A stretch of 64,000 nt of DNA. Source: Streptomyces sp. NBS 14/10. Its GTDB lineage: Bacteria > Actinomycetota > Actinomycetes > Streptomycetales > Streptomycetaceae. Below are positions 17,905-26,148 of this stretch, piece by piece. Position numbers and translations under genes: made by a program. The stretch spans positions 787,476 through 851,475 of the forward strand of contig NZ_NCSM01000014.1 of the NCBI RefSeq assembly GCF_002224125.1, read 5' to 3'. How positions within the stretch are numbered: the first letter of the stretch is position 1; each line of letters opens with the position of its first letter. The notes beneath the pieces were generated by a model, which saw only the letters and a list, made by a program, of their open reading frames with translations, made no database searches and was not told where the DNA came from.

Positions 17905-20064
17905 GTGAGTGACGGCGTGCAGATGGCCCGTTGGAAGTCCGTGGGCGCGGCCCTGCTGCGGGTGCTCGCGGTGTGGGCCGTGTCCACGCTCACCATGCTG
18001 GCCCTCGCGGGCATCCTGCCCGACTTCCGGCTGCAGTCCGCCGACGGGGACAGCACCACCCGGATCGCGATCACCGCGGCGAGCGGCGCCGGGGCCTTCG
18101 GTCTGCTCAGCGCGCTGGTGTGGCCGCTGCTGGTGCGGGCCCTGCTGCTGGTGCCCGCGTTCGTGCTCGGGCTGCTGGTGTTCGTGCTCAACGGCTCGCT
18201 GCTGCTGGTCGCGTTGAACCTGATACCGGACGGGCGCGGCGCCGCCGAGCCGGAGACCGCCGTGGTGGTCGCGGCCGTGATGTCCGCCGCGTCCTCGGCG
18301 ACCAGCACCTTCCTGACCGTACGGGACGACGGCGCCTACCGTCGGCGGCTGGCGCGGCTCGCGGACCGCCGACGGCGCAGACAGGGCGGGACGGGCGGGC
18401 CGCCGCAGCCGCCCGGGACGGTGTTTCTGCAGATCGACGGCGTGGGACACGATGTGCTGCGGGACGCGGTGCGGCCCCGCGGCAACCGGCCGCCGATCAT
18501 GGAGACCGTCGCCGGCTGGGTGGACACCACCCATACGCTCACCCCCTGGCGCACCGACTGGTCCAGCCAGACCGGCGCCAGCCAGCTCGGCATTCTGCAC
18601 GGCTCCACCGAGGACGTGCCCGCCTTCCGCTGGTACGAGAAGGAGACCCGGCAGGTCATCGTCAGCAACCGGCCGACCAGCGCGGCCGAGCTGCAGCGCC
18701 GGGCCGCGGCCCGTACCGGGGACGAGGGGCTGCTCACCGTCGACGGGGCCAGCCGCGGCAACCTGTTCACCGGCGGCGCCGAGGAACTGGCCCTGGTGCT
18801 CTCGGTGGCCGCCCGGCGCGGCCGCCACAACCGCTCCCGCAGCGGCTACTTCGCGTACTTCAGGGACCCCGCGAACGCCACCCGCACCGCCGGCTCCTTC
18901 CTCGCCGAGATCTTCCGCGAGCTCGGCCAGTCGGCGCGCGCCAGACTGCGGCGCGAGACACCGCGGGTGGGGCGGGGCGGGCTGTACCCGTTCATCCGCG
19001 CCTTCGCCACCGTCGTGGAGCGCGATGTCGTGGTCGCCGCGGTGATGGGGGACATCCTGTCCGGGCGCACCGCGATCTACGCCGATCTGGTGGCGTACGA
19101 CGAGGTCGCCCACCACTCCGGGCCGCGCAGCCGCGACACCCTCCAAGTACTGCGCCGCCTCGACCGCAGCGTCGCGCTGATCGCCAAGGTCGTCGAGCAC
19201 GCACCGCGCGACTACCGCATCGTGCTGCTCTCCGACCACGGGCAGAGCCCCGGCGCGACCTTCGCCGACGCCTACGGCCTCTCCCTGGAGGACCTGGTGC
19301 GGGCCGGCTGCGCACTGCCCGTGCCCCGGCGGGCTGAGCGCACGCCGAGCGGCGCCGAGGCGCGCGAGGCGGCGCGCGCCGCGCTGCGCAGGCCCGAGCG
19401 GGACGGCGACGGACACGGCCCGTCCGACCCGGTGGTGCTCGCCTCCGGCAACCTGGGTCTTGTCTCCTTCCCCGATGTGCCGGGCCGGATGAGCCGCGAG
19501 CAGATCGACCGCCGCCACCCCGCGCTGCTGCGCACCCTCGCCGACCACCCCGGTGTGGGCTTCCTGCTCGTACGGTCCGAGCGGCACGGCGAGGTGGTGC
19601 TGGGCGCGGACGGCGCCGAGCACCACCTCGACACCGGCCGGGTCGTGGGGCGCAGCCCGCTCAAGGCCTTCGGTGACGGCGCCGCGGCCGCCGTACGGCG
19701 CACCGCGCGCTTCCCGAACGCCCCCGACATCATGGTGAACTCCGCCTACGACCCGGCCACCGGCGAGGTGCACGCCTTCGAGGGGCAGATCGGCTCGCAC
19801 GGCGGGCTCGGCGGGGCGCAGAGCCACCCCTTTCTGCTGTGGCCCATCGAGCTCAGCCCGCCCATCCGGCCGGGGGAGCAGCTGGTGGGGGCCGAGCGGG
19901 TGCACGCGGTGCTGCGGCGCTGGCTGCGGGAGGCGGACGGACCGCAGGTCCCGGAGACCCCACCGGCCCCGCAGGTCCCGGAGAGTGAGGAATCACGGCT
20001 GCTCGGCGATGTCACCGCAGCATCTCCGGCGGCGCCACCGCCCCTGCCGGACAAAACGCGGTGA
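17905..20064 (+). CDS. membrane-anchored alkaline phosphatase-superfamily phosphodiesterase
   Basis: 719 aa from GTG 17905 (ATG 17923 is an alternative, six codons later). Residues about 15-130 form four hydrophobic segments like the small phage-holin/PF04020-type membrane domain. From about 165 comes a nucleotide pyrophosphatase-like catalytic domain: VFLQIDGVGHDVL (first metal Asp), TDWSSQTGASQLGIL (Thr/Ser nucleophile region), YADLVAYDEVAHHSG and IVLLSDHGQSPGATF (late metal ligands), plus GQIGSHGGLGGAQSHPFLLW. A C-terminal Pro/Glu-rich tail ends the protein. Substrate unknown; a cell-envelope phosphodiester is plausible (inference). Confidence 0.85.
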   Translation: MSDGVQMARWKSVGAALLRVLAVWAVSTLTMLALAGILPDFRLQSADGDSTTRIAITAASGAGAFGLLSALVWPLLVRALLLVPAFVLGLLVFVLNGSLLLVALNLIPDGRGAAEPETAVVVAAVMSAASSATSTFLTVRDDGAYRRRLARLADRRRRRQGGTGGPPQPPGTVFLQIDGVGHDVLRDAVRPRGNRPPIMETVAGWVDTTHTLTPWRTDWSSQTGASQLGILHGSTEDVPAFRWYEKETRQVIVSNRPTSAAELQRRAAARTGDEGLLTVDGASRGNLFTGGAEELALVLSVAARRGRHNRSRSGYFAYFRDPANATRTAGSFLAEIFRELGQSARARLRRETPRVGRGGLYPFIRAFATVVERDVVVAAVMGDILSGRTAIYADLVAYDEVAHHSGPRSRDTLQVLRRLDRSVALIAKVVEHAPRDYRIVLLSDHGQSPGATFADAYGLSLEDLVRAGCALPVPRRAERTPSGAEAREAARAALRRPERDGDGHGPSDPVVLASGNLGLVSFPDVPGRMSREQIDRRHPALLRTLADHPGVGFLLVRSERHGEVVLGADGAEHHLDTGRVVGRSPLKAFGDGAAAAVRRTARFPNAPDIMVNSAYDPATGEVHAFEGQIGSHGGLGGAQSHPFLLWPIELSPPIRPGEQLVGAERVHAVLRRWLREADGPQVPETPPAPQVPESEESRLLGDVTAASPAAPPPLPDKTR

Positions 20065-20101
20065 TTTGGTGCACCATGCATGATTCCCCGACCATGGCGG
20101 G

Positions 20102-21475
20102 ATGCACCACCCGCACCACGCCCGCCGCTTCGGTCTGCCCACGGCGACCGCGCTCGTCATGGGCAACATCATCGGCGGCGGCATCTTTCTGCTGCCCGCC
20201 TCCGTCGCCCCGTACGGCACCGTCAGCCTGCTCGCCTTCGTCGTCCTGACCGTCGGCGCGGTCGCGCTCGCGCTGGTCTTCGGGCGGCTGGCGGAGCGCG
20301 ATCCGCGCACCGGCGGGCCGTACGTCTACGCGCGCGCGGCGTTCGGCGACTTCGCCGGGTTCCTGTCGGCCTGGTCGTACTGGACCATGACCTGGGTCAG
20401 CAACGCGGCGCTCGCGGTCGCGGCCGTCGGCTATGTCCATGTGCTTGTCCCCGGCCATCAGTCCAAGGGCGTCGACCTGGCCGTGGCGCTGCTCGCGCTG
20501 TGGCTGCCCGCGCTCGCGAACCTGGCGGGCACGCGGTGGGTCGGTGTGGTGCAGATCGTCTCCACGGTGCTCAAGTTCGTGCCGCTGCTCTTCGTCGCCG
20601 TAGCCGGGCTCTTCTTCTTCGACCCGGACAACCTCGGCCCGTTCCACTCCGGCGGCGGCAGCGCGGTCGGCGGGCTGTCGGCGGCGGCCGCGATCCTGCT
20701 CTACAGCTATGTGGGCGTCGAATCGGCGTCGATGAGCGCGGGCGAGGTGCGCGATCCGGAGCGCAACGTCGGGCGGGCCAGTGTGCTGGGCACCGTCGGC
20801 GCCGCCGTGGTCTATCTCGTCGGCACCCTGTCGGTCTTCGGCACCGTCGCCCACCGGGACCTGGTGAACTCCACGGCGCCCTTCTCCGACGCCGTGAACG
20901 CCATGTTCGGCGGCTCCTGGGGCGGCACCCTCATCGCACTGGCCGCCGTGGTGTCCATCGTCGGCGCGCTCAACGGCTGGATCCTGATGAGCGCCCAGGC
21001 ACCGTACGCGGCCGCCCGCGACGGGCTCTTCCCCGCCGCGTTCGCCGTCAAGCGGCGCGGTGTGCCGACCTTCGGTGTGCTCGTCGGCACGGTCCTCGCC
21101 TCGCTGCTCACCGTTCTGAACTACACCTCAGGCTCGGGCGGGGTCTTCGAGTCCCTGGTCCTGATCACCACCTTCTCGGCGACCGTCCCGTATCTGCTGG
21201 CCGCCGGCGCCCAGGTCCACTTCCTGCTGTCGGGGCGCCGGGACGAGGTGCGTGCCGGCCGCTTCGTCCGGGACCTGGTGCTCGCGCTGCTCGGCTTCGG
21301 CTTCTCCTTCTGGCTGGTCGCGGGCGCCGGATACGCCGCCGTGTACCAGGGCACGCTCTTCCTCTTCGCCGGTGTGCTGGTCTACATCCTGATGGCCGCC
21401 CGCCGCGCCGCCACCCGGCCCCGAGCCGAGGCCGCCGCGGACGGCGCGCGCCCGGCCGCCGACCCGGCCGCCTGA
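20102..21475 (+). CDS. APC-family amino-acid permease
   Basis: 457-aa transporter with about 12 membrane helices. The first helix carries ALVMGNIIGGGIFLLPASV, the G-rich unwound substrate site typical of AdiC/YjdE-like permeases, and the sixth-helix region has LYSYVGVESASMSAGEVRDP. Uptake or exchange of an amino acid or amine across the membrane is expected; specificity cannot be read. It starts 37 nt after the phosphodiesterase gene, so they may share a transcript. Its last 348 bp are also open on the other strand, where the MFS gene reads through without a stop. Confidence 0.9.
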   Translation: MHHPHHARRFGLPTATALVMGNIIGGGIFLLPASVAPYGTVSLLAFVVLTVGAVALALVFGRLAERDPRTGGPYVYARAAFGDFAGFLSAWSYWTMTWVSNAALAVAAVGYVHVLVPGHQSKGVDLAVALLALWLPALANLAGTRWVGVVQIVSTVLKFVPLLFVAVAGLFFFDPDNLGPFHSGGGSAVGGLSAAAAILLYSYVGVESASMSAGEVRDPERNVGRASVLGTVGAAVVYLVGTLSVFGTVAHRDLVNSTAPFSDAVNAMFGGSWGGTLIALAAVVSIVGALNGWILMSAQAPYAAARDGLFPAAFAVKRRGVPTFGVLVGTVLASLLTVLNYTSGSGGVFESLVLITTFSATVPYLLAAGAQVHFLLSGRRDEVRAGRFVRDLVLALLGFGFSFWLVAGAGYAAVYQGTLFLFAGVLVYILMAARRAATRPRAEAAADGARPAADPAA

Positions 21476-22798
21476 CCCGGGCAGCGCGGCGGCCAGCGGC
21501 ATCCCGGCCGCGGCGACGGCCGCCAGGACCACCAGCGTGGTGGCCGTCGTGGTGAGGGCCATCAGCATGGTCGCCGCGGCGACGCCCAGCGCCGGGCCGA
21601 CGTTCAGGGCGGTCTGCTGAAGCCCGCCGGCCACCCCGGCGTGGTCCACCTGCGCATGGCGCACGATCACGGCCGTCGCGGTGACCATCACCGCGCCGAA
21701 CCCGGCGCCGATCGCAAGGAAGCAGCCGCCGATCGCCACGGCCGTGGACTCCTCGTCGAGCCTGGAGAACAGCAGCACGCCGAGGGCGAGCAGCGCCATC
21801 CCCGCCACGGCCGTCCGCCGGGGTCCGTACCGGCGCAGCAGTACGGCGCAGACGGGCGCTCCCAGCACCATCATCGCGGGCAGCGGCAGCGCCCTCAGCC
21901 CGCTCTGCAGCGGGTCGAGCGCGAGCACGTCCTGGAGGAAGTACGTACCGAGGAACAGCGCCCCGAACACCGCGGCCGACGCCGCCACCAGGACGCCGAG
22001 CGCCGGGGCGACGGGCGCCGAGCGCAGCAGGCCCGGCGGCAGCAGGGGGTGCGCGGTGCGCCGTGCGTGCCGGGCGAACGCGCCGCCTGCCGCCGCCGTG
22101 GCGAGGGCTCCGAGCGCGGTCGCCGCAGTCCAGCCGCTCTCCGGCAGCGCGACGAGCGTGTACACCACGGACGCCAGGGCCAGTGCGAGGAGGAGGGCAC
22201 CGGGCAGATCGAGCGGGAGGTCGGCGGTCCGCTTGGGCTCCGGGATCCGGACGACGAGCGCCAGGACACCGATCAGCAGCGCGGGCGCCACGGTGAGGAG
22301 GAAGACGGAGCGCCAGCCCAGCTGGTCCGTCAGCGCCCCGCCGATCAGCGGACCGGCCGCGGCCGCCAGCCCGATGGCGCTGGTGCGCAGCGCGATGGGC
22401 ATACCGATCCGGTCCGGCGGGTATGCGGCCCGCAGCATCCCGAGCGTGGCCGGTTGCAGGAGCGCGCCGAACACCCCTTGGGCGACGCGCAGACCGATCA
22501 CCCAGCCCACCCCCGGCGCCAGGCCGATGCCCGCAGACGCGGCGGCGAAGCCCAGGGTGCCGAGGGCGAACAGCCGCTGATGGCCGTAGCGGTCACCCAG
22601 GCGGCCGGCGAACACCAACAGGCCCGCCACCGCGATGAGATAGCCGGTGCTGGTCCACTGCACCGCGGCGAACGAGGCGTGCAGATCCCGCCGCATATCG
22701 GGCTGCGCGATGGTCAGCACGGTGCCGTCCAGGGCGACGATCGCGGCCCCGGCGACGCTGGCGACGAGCGTGAGCATCCGCTGGTACGAGGACTTCAT
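21128..22798 (-). CDS. MFS drug-efflux transporter (DHA2-like) with antisense C-terminal read-through
   Basis: Membrane exporter with about 14 segments. Motif A is GRLGDRYGHQRLFALGTLG, the motif C-like stretch is LAAAAGPLIGGALTDQLGWR, and the N terminus has VALDGTVLTIAQPDMRRDL. The ATG at 22798 overlaps the TetR stop (ATGA), so regulator and pump are one operon. The transporter homology ends near AAGMPLAAALPG (about 21490), but no stop occurs until 21128. About 115 hydrophilic Gly/Glu/Gln-rich residues are thus encoded antisense to the permease gene. Whether this tail is real or a stop was lost is not known. Confidence 0.82.
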   Translation of the reverse strand: MKSSYQRMLTLVASVAGAAIVALDGTVLTIAQPDMRRDLHASFAAVQWTSTGYLIAVAGLLVFAGRLGDRYGHQRLFALGTLGFAAASAGIGLAPGVGWVIGLRVAQGVFGALLQPATLGMLRAAYPPDRIGMPIALRTSAIGLAAAAGPLIGGALTDQLGWRSVFLLTVAPALLIGVLALVVRIPEPKRTADLPLDLPGALLLALALASVVYTLVALPESGWTAATALGALATAAAGGAFARHARRTAHPLLPPGLLRSAPVAPALGVLVAASAAVFGALFLGTYFLQDVLALDPLQSGLRALPLPAMMVLGAPVCAVLLRRYGPRRTAVAGMALLALGVLLFSRLDEESTAVAIGGCFLAIGAGFGAVMVTATAVIVRHAQVDHAGVAGGLQQTALNVGPALGVAAATMLMALTTTATTLVVLAAVAAAGMPLAAALPGSGGRVGGRARAVRGGLGSGPGGGAAGGHQDVDQHTGEEEERALVHGGVSGARDQPEGEAEAEQREHQVPDEAAGTHLVPAPRQQEVDLGAGGQQIRDGRREGGDQDQGLEDPARA

Positions 22799-23379
22799 GG
22801 CCGCTCCGGTCCGAGATGCGCCTCCAGCGCGGCGCGCAGCAGCGGTTCGACGTCGTCGGTGCCCGTCGCGAGCTGGAGGCTGCCCCACCCCCACAGCTGG
22901 GCGATGCCGTGCAGATTGGCCCACAGCGCGCCCGCGACGACCTGGGGCGGGGCATCGACCGCGGGCCGTGCCCGGGCGACCAGGTCGACCAGCACCTCGA
23001 AGAGCGGCAGGCTGGTCTCGCGCAGCCCGAGGTGGTCGCTCTCCAGCAGGTCATGGCGGAACATCAGCTCGAACATGCCGCGGTTGGTCAGGGCGAAGTC
23101 GAGGTAGACCCGCCCCAGCGCCATCAGTTGGGCGCGCGGCTCCATCCGTCCGTCCCCGACCGCCTCGGCGACCCCGGCGGCCAGCTCGGCGAAGCCCTGG
23201 CGCGCGATTGCGGACAGCAGCTCCAGGTGGGTGGGGAAGTAGCGGCGCGGGGCCCCGTGGGAGACCCCGGCCCGGCGGGCGATCTCCCGGAGGGTCAGGG
23301 ACTGCATCCCTTCCCTGGTCACCAGATCCACGCCGACCTCGATCAGACGGGACCGCAGCCCCGTGTCGTGCTCGCTCAT
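22795..23379 (-). CDS. TetR-family repressor of the adjacent MFS pump
   Basis: 194-aa regulator. The N-terminal helix-turn-helix is clear (LTLREIARRAGVSHGAPRRYF, the RYF end of the recognition helix being typical). The C-terminal ligand domain has LALTNRGMFELMFRHD-type helices as in the TetR_C_13/WHG group. The ATG at 23379 sits inside one of two identical palindromes, so the protein almost certainly represses itself and the coupled transporter and lets go on binding the exported compound. GTG 23385 is an alternative start. Confidence 0.9.
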   Translation of the reverse strand: MSEHDTGLRSRLIEVGVDLVTREGMQSLTLREIARRAGVSHGAPRRYFPTHLELLSAIARQGFAELAAGVAEAVGDGRMEPRAQLMALGRVYLDFALTNRGMFELMFRHDLLESDHLGLRETSLPLFEVLVDLVARARPAVDAPPQVVAGALWANLHGIAQLWGWGSLQLATGTDDVEPLLRAALEAHLGPERP

Positions 23380-23415
23380 AGACACTGTCTACCAGGATGC
23401 GTAGACAGTGTCTAC
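23379..23415. promoter_or_regulatory. tandem TetR operators
   Basis: Two palindromes of the form TAGACA-N-TGTCTA occur at 23379-23391 and 23402-23414; the second extends to GTAGACAGTGTCTAC (23401-23415). Centres are 23 bp apart, about two helix turns. They cover the start and the presumed promoter of the tetR-MFS operon, and the second lies 82 bp before the plus-strand gene at 23497. Confidence 0.85.
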
Positions 23416-23496
23416 TGGGGTCGGGGTCCGGTCGGTTGGGCCAGAATGATGCACCCAGCGCATACGTGACGACTCGTGAGAAACCTTGAGGCCGAC

Positions 23497-24288
23497 ATGA
23501 CCGAGCAGCATCCCCCGACGCCCCCGCAGCCCCAAGGGCTTCCTCCGCAGCCCCAGGGGTTTGCCCCACAGCCCGCGGGCGTCCCGCCGCAGCCGGGACA
23601 GTTCCCCGCCGCGGTCCCGGCAGCGCCCGCCGCGCCCGCGAGCCCGCAGGGCCGGATCTCGTTGCGCAATCCGCTGGTCGCCGCGGCCCTCGGCCTCGTG
23701 GTCGGCCTTGCCGCGGTCGGCATACCCGTCCTGCTCTCGAACGACGACGGCAACGGCGGGGGCTTCGGCAGCGGGGGCGGCGGGGGCGAGCTCAGCGCTC
23801 CGGCGAAGCTCGACGGGCTCAGACCCCTCGCCGAGATCCAGCGCGGGGCAGGCATCCCCAAGGCCAAGGAGATGGCGGACGGCATCGCCAAGGAAGAGCG
23901 CAAGAGCGGCGAGCGGCTGTCCGAGGCGTACGGCGGTGCCGCCGCCGTGGTGAGGCAGTATGCCGACGACGACGTCCAGACGACCGTGACGCTGATCGCG
24001 GTCCGCAGCCGGTCACCGAAGCCGTACGTCCCGTACGAGGACCGCGAACGGCTCGCCCTGGCCGTCCCGCCGGACGAGCTCAAGGTGTTCGGCGACGTCT
24101 CCTGCGTGCTCTACAACCAGCCCACCCCGGAAGGTTCCAAGCCCACCGCCGAGTCCGTGCACGTCACCCTGTGCCAGCGCACGGGCGACGGGCTCACCGT
24201 CCAGATCCGTCCGGTCGGCAGCGGTATGGCCAACCAGCCCGAGAAGGTCGCGGCCCTCGTCGAGAAGGCCTGGTCGCAACTGTCCTGA
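23497..24288 (+). CDS. unrecognised single-span membrane protein with proline-rich N terminus
   Basis: 263 aa. Residues 1-50 are Pro/Gln/Ala-rich (repeats of PPQPQG), then one membrane segment near 57-80 (NPLVAAALGLVVGLAAVGIP), a Gly-rich hinge, and an exported domain with two cysteines (DVSCVLYN and HVTLCQRTG) that could form a disulfide. The topology suggests a cytoplasmic proline-rich tail and an extracytoplasmic sensor- or binding-type domain; no family recognised. The ATG at 23497 has GAGG 5 nt upstream. Confidence 0.7.
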   Translation: MTEQHPPTPPQPQGLPPQPQGFAPQPAGVPPQPGQFPAAVPAAPAAPASPQGRISLRNPLVAAALGLVVGLAAVGIPVLLSNDDGNGGGFGSGGGGGELSAPAKLDGLRPLAEIQRGAGIPKAKEMADGIAKEERKSGERLSEAYGGAAAVVRQYADDDVQTTVTLIAVRSRSPKPYVPYEDRERLALAVPPDELKVFGDVSCVLYNQPTPEGSKPTAESVHVTLCQRTGDGLTVQIRPVGSGMANQPEKVAALVEKAWSQLS

Positions 24289-24444
24289 GCTGGGCCGCTC
24301 AGCGCCGGGCCATCGCCATTACCTGGCGGGTAATCGACCGGGCGAGCCGTCGGCGGCATGGTTGGGGCATCGGGTTCCGGGCCGGCGCACTCCGGCTCGG
24401 AACCCGGCCTCACCAGTACTTTTCATCATGAGGAGAGCCCTGCC

Positions 24445-24831
24445 ATGACCGCGCAGACCCAGTACGAGACCGCCGTCGCCCGCTACTTCGAGGCGTGGAA
24501 CGCGACCGACGCCGAGGCCCGCGCCAAGGCCGTCGCCGCCGCCTGGACCGAGGACGGCGGCTACACCGACCCGCTCGCCGCCGTCAGCGGCCACGGCCAG
24601 CTGGCGGCGGTCATCGCCGGGGCCCAGGAGCAGTTCCCCGGATTCGTCTTCCAGCACACCGGGACCGTCGACGGCCACCACGACACCGCCCGCTTCACCT
24701 GGGAGCTGGTCTCGACGGCCGACGGCTCGGCGCCGGTCGCCGGGTTCGATGTGATCACCCTGGCCGAGGACGGCCGGATCCGCTCCGTCCTCGGCTTCCT
24801 GGACCGCATCCCGGCGGCGCCTACGGCATGA
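24445..24831 (+). CDS. SnoaL/NTF2-like small protein
   Basis: 128-aa NTF2-fold protein of the SnoaL-like polyketide-cyclase/limonene-epoxide-hydrolase group: ARYFEAWNATDAEARAKAVA, the strand AWTEDGGYTDPL, then FPGFVFQHTGTVDGHHDTAR and GFDVITLAEDGRIRSVLGFL. The ATG at 24445 has AGGAG 9 nt upstream. Many such proteins are small hydrolases or isomerases; the substrate is unknown. It converges on the MmyB-type regulator, and a 15-bp tandem repeat overlaps its stop codon. Confidence 0.82.
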   Translation: MTAQTQYETAVARYFEAWNATDAEARAKAVAAAWTEDGGYTDPLAAVSGHGQLAAVIAGAQEQFPGFVFQHTGTVDGHHDTARFTWELVSTADGSAPVAGFDVITLAEDGRIRSVLGFLDRIPAAPTA

Positions 24832-24862
24832 GTGCCTACGGCATGAGCGGCTACGGCATGAG
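24821..24862. repeat. three 15-bp tandem repeats containing CTACGGCATGAG
   Basis: CTACGGCATGAG starts at 24821, 24836 and 24851, a period of exactly 15 bp. The first copy contains the TGA of the SnoaL-like gene and the third the stop of the convergent regulator. Duplication may have moved stop codons at this gene junction. Confidence 0.85.
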
Positions 24863-25654
24863 TCGCCGCAGGGTCTGCGCCGTCTCCGGGTCGGCCGGGA
24901 GAAGGGTCTCGATCGCCAGCTCGGAGACGGTGACGTCCATGGGGGTGTTGAAGGTCGCGATCGTGGACACGAAGGACAGCACATGTCCGGCGTGCTCGAT
25001 CACCATCGGCAGCGCGAACGGCGCGTGGTCCCCGCCCGTGGCCGCCCGCTCCTGGCCCCCCGAGCCCAGCGGATAGGCGCTGACCTCGTCGTACAGCTTG
25101 CGCAGCGGCGAGGATCGCATCAGCGCCAGCTGCCGCTCCATCTGCTCCAGCAGATGGCCCCGCCACTCGCGCAGATTGAGGATGCGCGGGGCCAGGCCGT
25201 CCGGGTGCAAGGTGATGCGCATCGCGTTCATCGGCGGCCGCAGGAGGTGGTCCGCGACCCCTTCCAGCAGCATCGCCATCCCCTGGTTCGCCGCCACCAC
25301 CTGGTACATGCCGTCGACGACGATGGTCGGGTACGGGTCGTAGCCCGTCAGCAGCCGCTCCATCCCCTCGCGCAGCGGGCCCATCGACGGGTCGTCCACA
25401 GAGGTCTCCGGGTAGTGCGGCGCGTAACCGGCCGCGATCAGCAGGGCGTTGCGCTCCCGTACGGGTACGTCGAGGTGTTCCGCGAGGCGCAGCACCATCT
25501 CCTGGCTGGGCCTGGCCCGTCCGGTCTCGATGAAGCTGATGTGGCGGGCGGAGGAGTCGGCGCGCAGTGCGAGCTCGAGCTGGCTGATCCGCCGCCGGTC
25601 CCGCCATTCGCGCAGCAGTGCGCCCACCCCCGGGGCAATCACGGCAGTCGTCAT
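24851..25654 (-). CDS. MmyB-type helix-turn-helix regulator
   Basis: 267-aa regulator. The XRE helix-turn-helix is at residues about 10-65 (ISQLELALRADSSARHISF, ETGRARPSQEMVLRLAEHL) and is followed by an MmyB-like ligand-binding domain (YDPYPTIVVDGMYQVVAANQ). The ATG at 25654 is the first start before the helix-turn-helix. In many actinomycetes such genes regulate a nearby oxidoreductase or SnoaL-like gene; here the SnoaL-like gene is convergent and the dehydratase gene divergent. The stop TAG is part of the 15-bp repeat. Confidence 0.88.
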   Translation of the reverse strand: MTTAVIAPGVGALLREWRDRRRISQLELALRADSSARHISFIETGRARPSQEMVLRLAEHLDVPVRERNALLIAAGYAPHYPETSVDDPSMGPLREGMERLLTGYDPYPTIVVDGMYQVVAANQGMAMLLEGVADHLLRPPMNAMRITLHPDGLAPRILNLREWRGHLLEQMERQLALMRSSPLRKLYDEVSAYPLGSGGQERAATGGDHAPFALPMVIEHAGHVLSFVSTIATFNTPMDVTVSELAIETLLPADPETAQTLRRLMP

Positions 25655-25747
25655 GCCCCGACGGTAACCGAACACGCGTCTGCGCCTCGTGTGCGGCCCG
25701 CACGGTGCGTGGGAAGGTGGGGGCAGTCGCGACGAAAGGGGCGCCCC

Positions 25748-26053
25748 ATGGCAGTCCAGCCACTGTCGAACGAGGAGATCGAGCGGGGTCTGGAGGACCT
25801 TCCCGGCTGGTCGCTGCGGAACGACCGGCTGGTGCGCGGATACTCCTTCCCCGGACATCTGGCCGCGGCCCGCCTGGTGGCCGAGGTCGCCGAGGCGCAG
25901 GAGGAGCTGGGGCACCACTCCGACCTCACGCTCGGCTACAACAAGGTCGGCGTCTCGGTGAACACGCACAGCGTCGGCGGCAAGGTGACCGAGCTGGACC
26001 TCCGGCTCGCCCACCGTATCGAGGACATCGCCCGAGGACAGGGTGTGTCCTAG
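25748..26053 (+). CDS. pterin-4a-carbinolamine dehydratase-like protein
   Basis: 101-aa PCD/DCoH-fold enzyme, which in the family dehydrates 4a-hydroxytetrahydropterin. The active-site segment is HHSDLTLGYNKVGVSVNTHS then GGKVTELDLRLAHRIE. The usual HHPE is HHSD here, while the later TH and D..LA positions are kept. The ATG at 25748 opens the conserved fold. It is divergent from the MmyB-like regulator and 95 bp before the P450 gene. No pterin-dependent hydroxylase lies in the window, so its partner is unknown. Confidence 0.88.
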   Translation: MAVQPLSNEEIERGLEDLPGWSLRNDRLVRGYSFPGHLAAARLVAEVAEAQEELGHHSDLTLGYNKVGVSVNTHSVGGKVTELDLRLAHRIEDIARGQGVS

Positions 26054-26148
26054 AACCCTGCTTTTTGCTAAGGGTGTTGGTCTGGTCTGATCACTTCGTT
26101 AGCCTCCCGGCAGCCCCCCAGATACGCCGCTCCGAGGAAGACGACGCA

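Noticed and set aside
26070..26100. GGTCTGGTCTGATCAC as a second DasR site
   Set aside because: Only one half resembles the dre core and the palindrome is lost, so it was not called.
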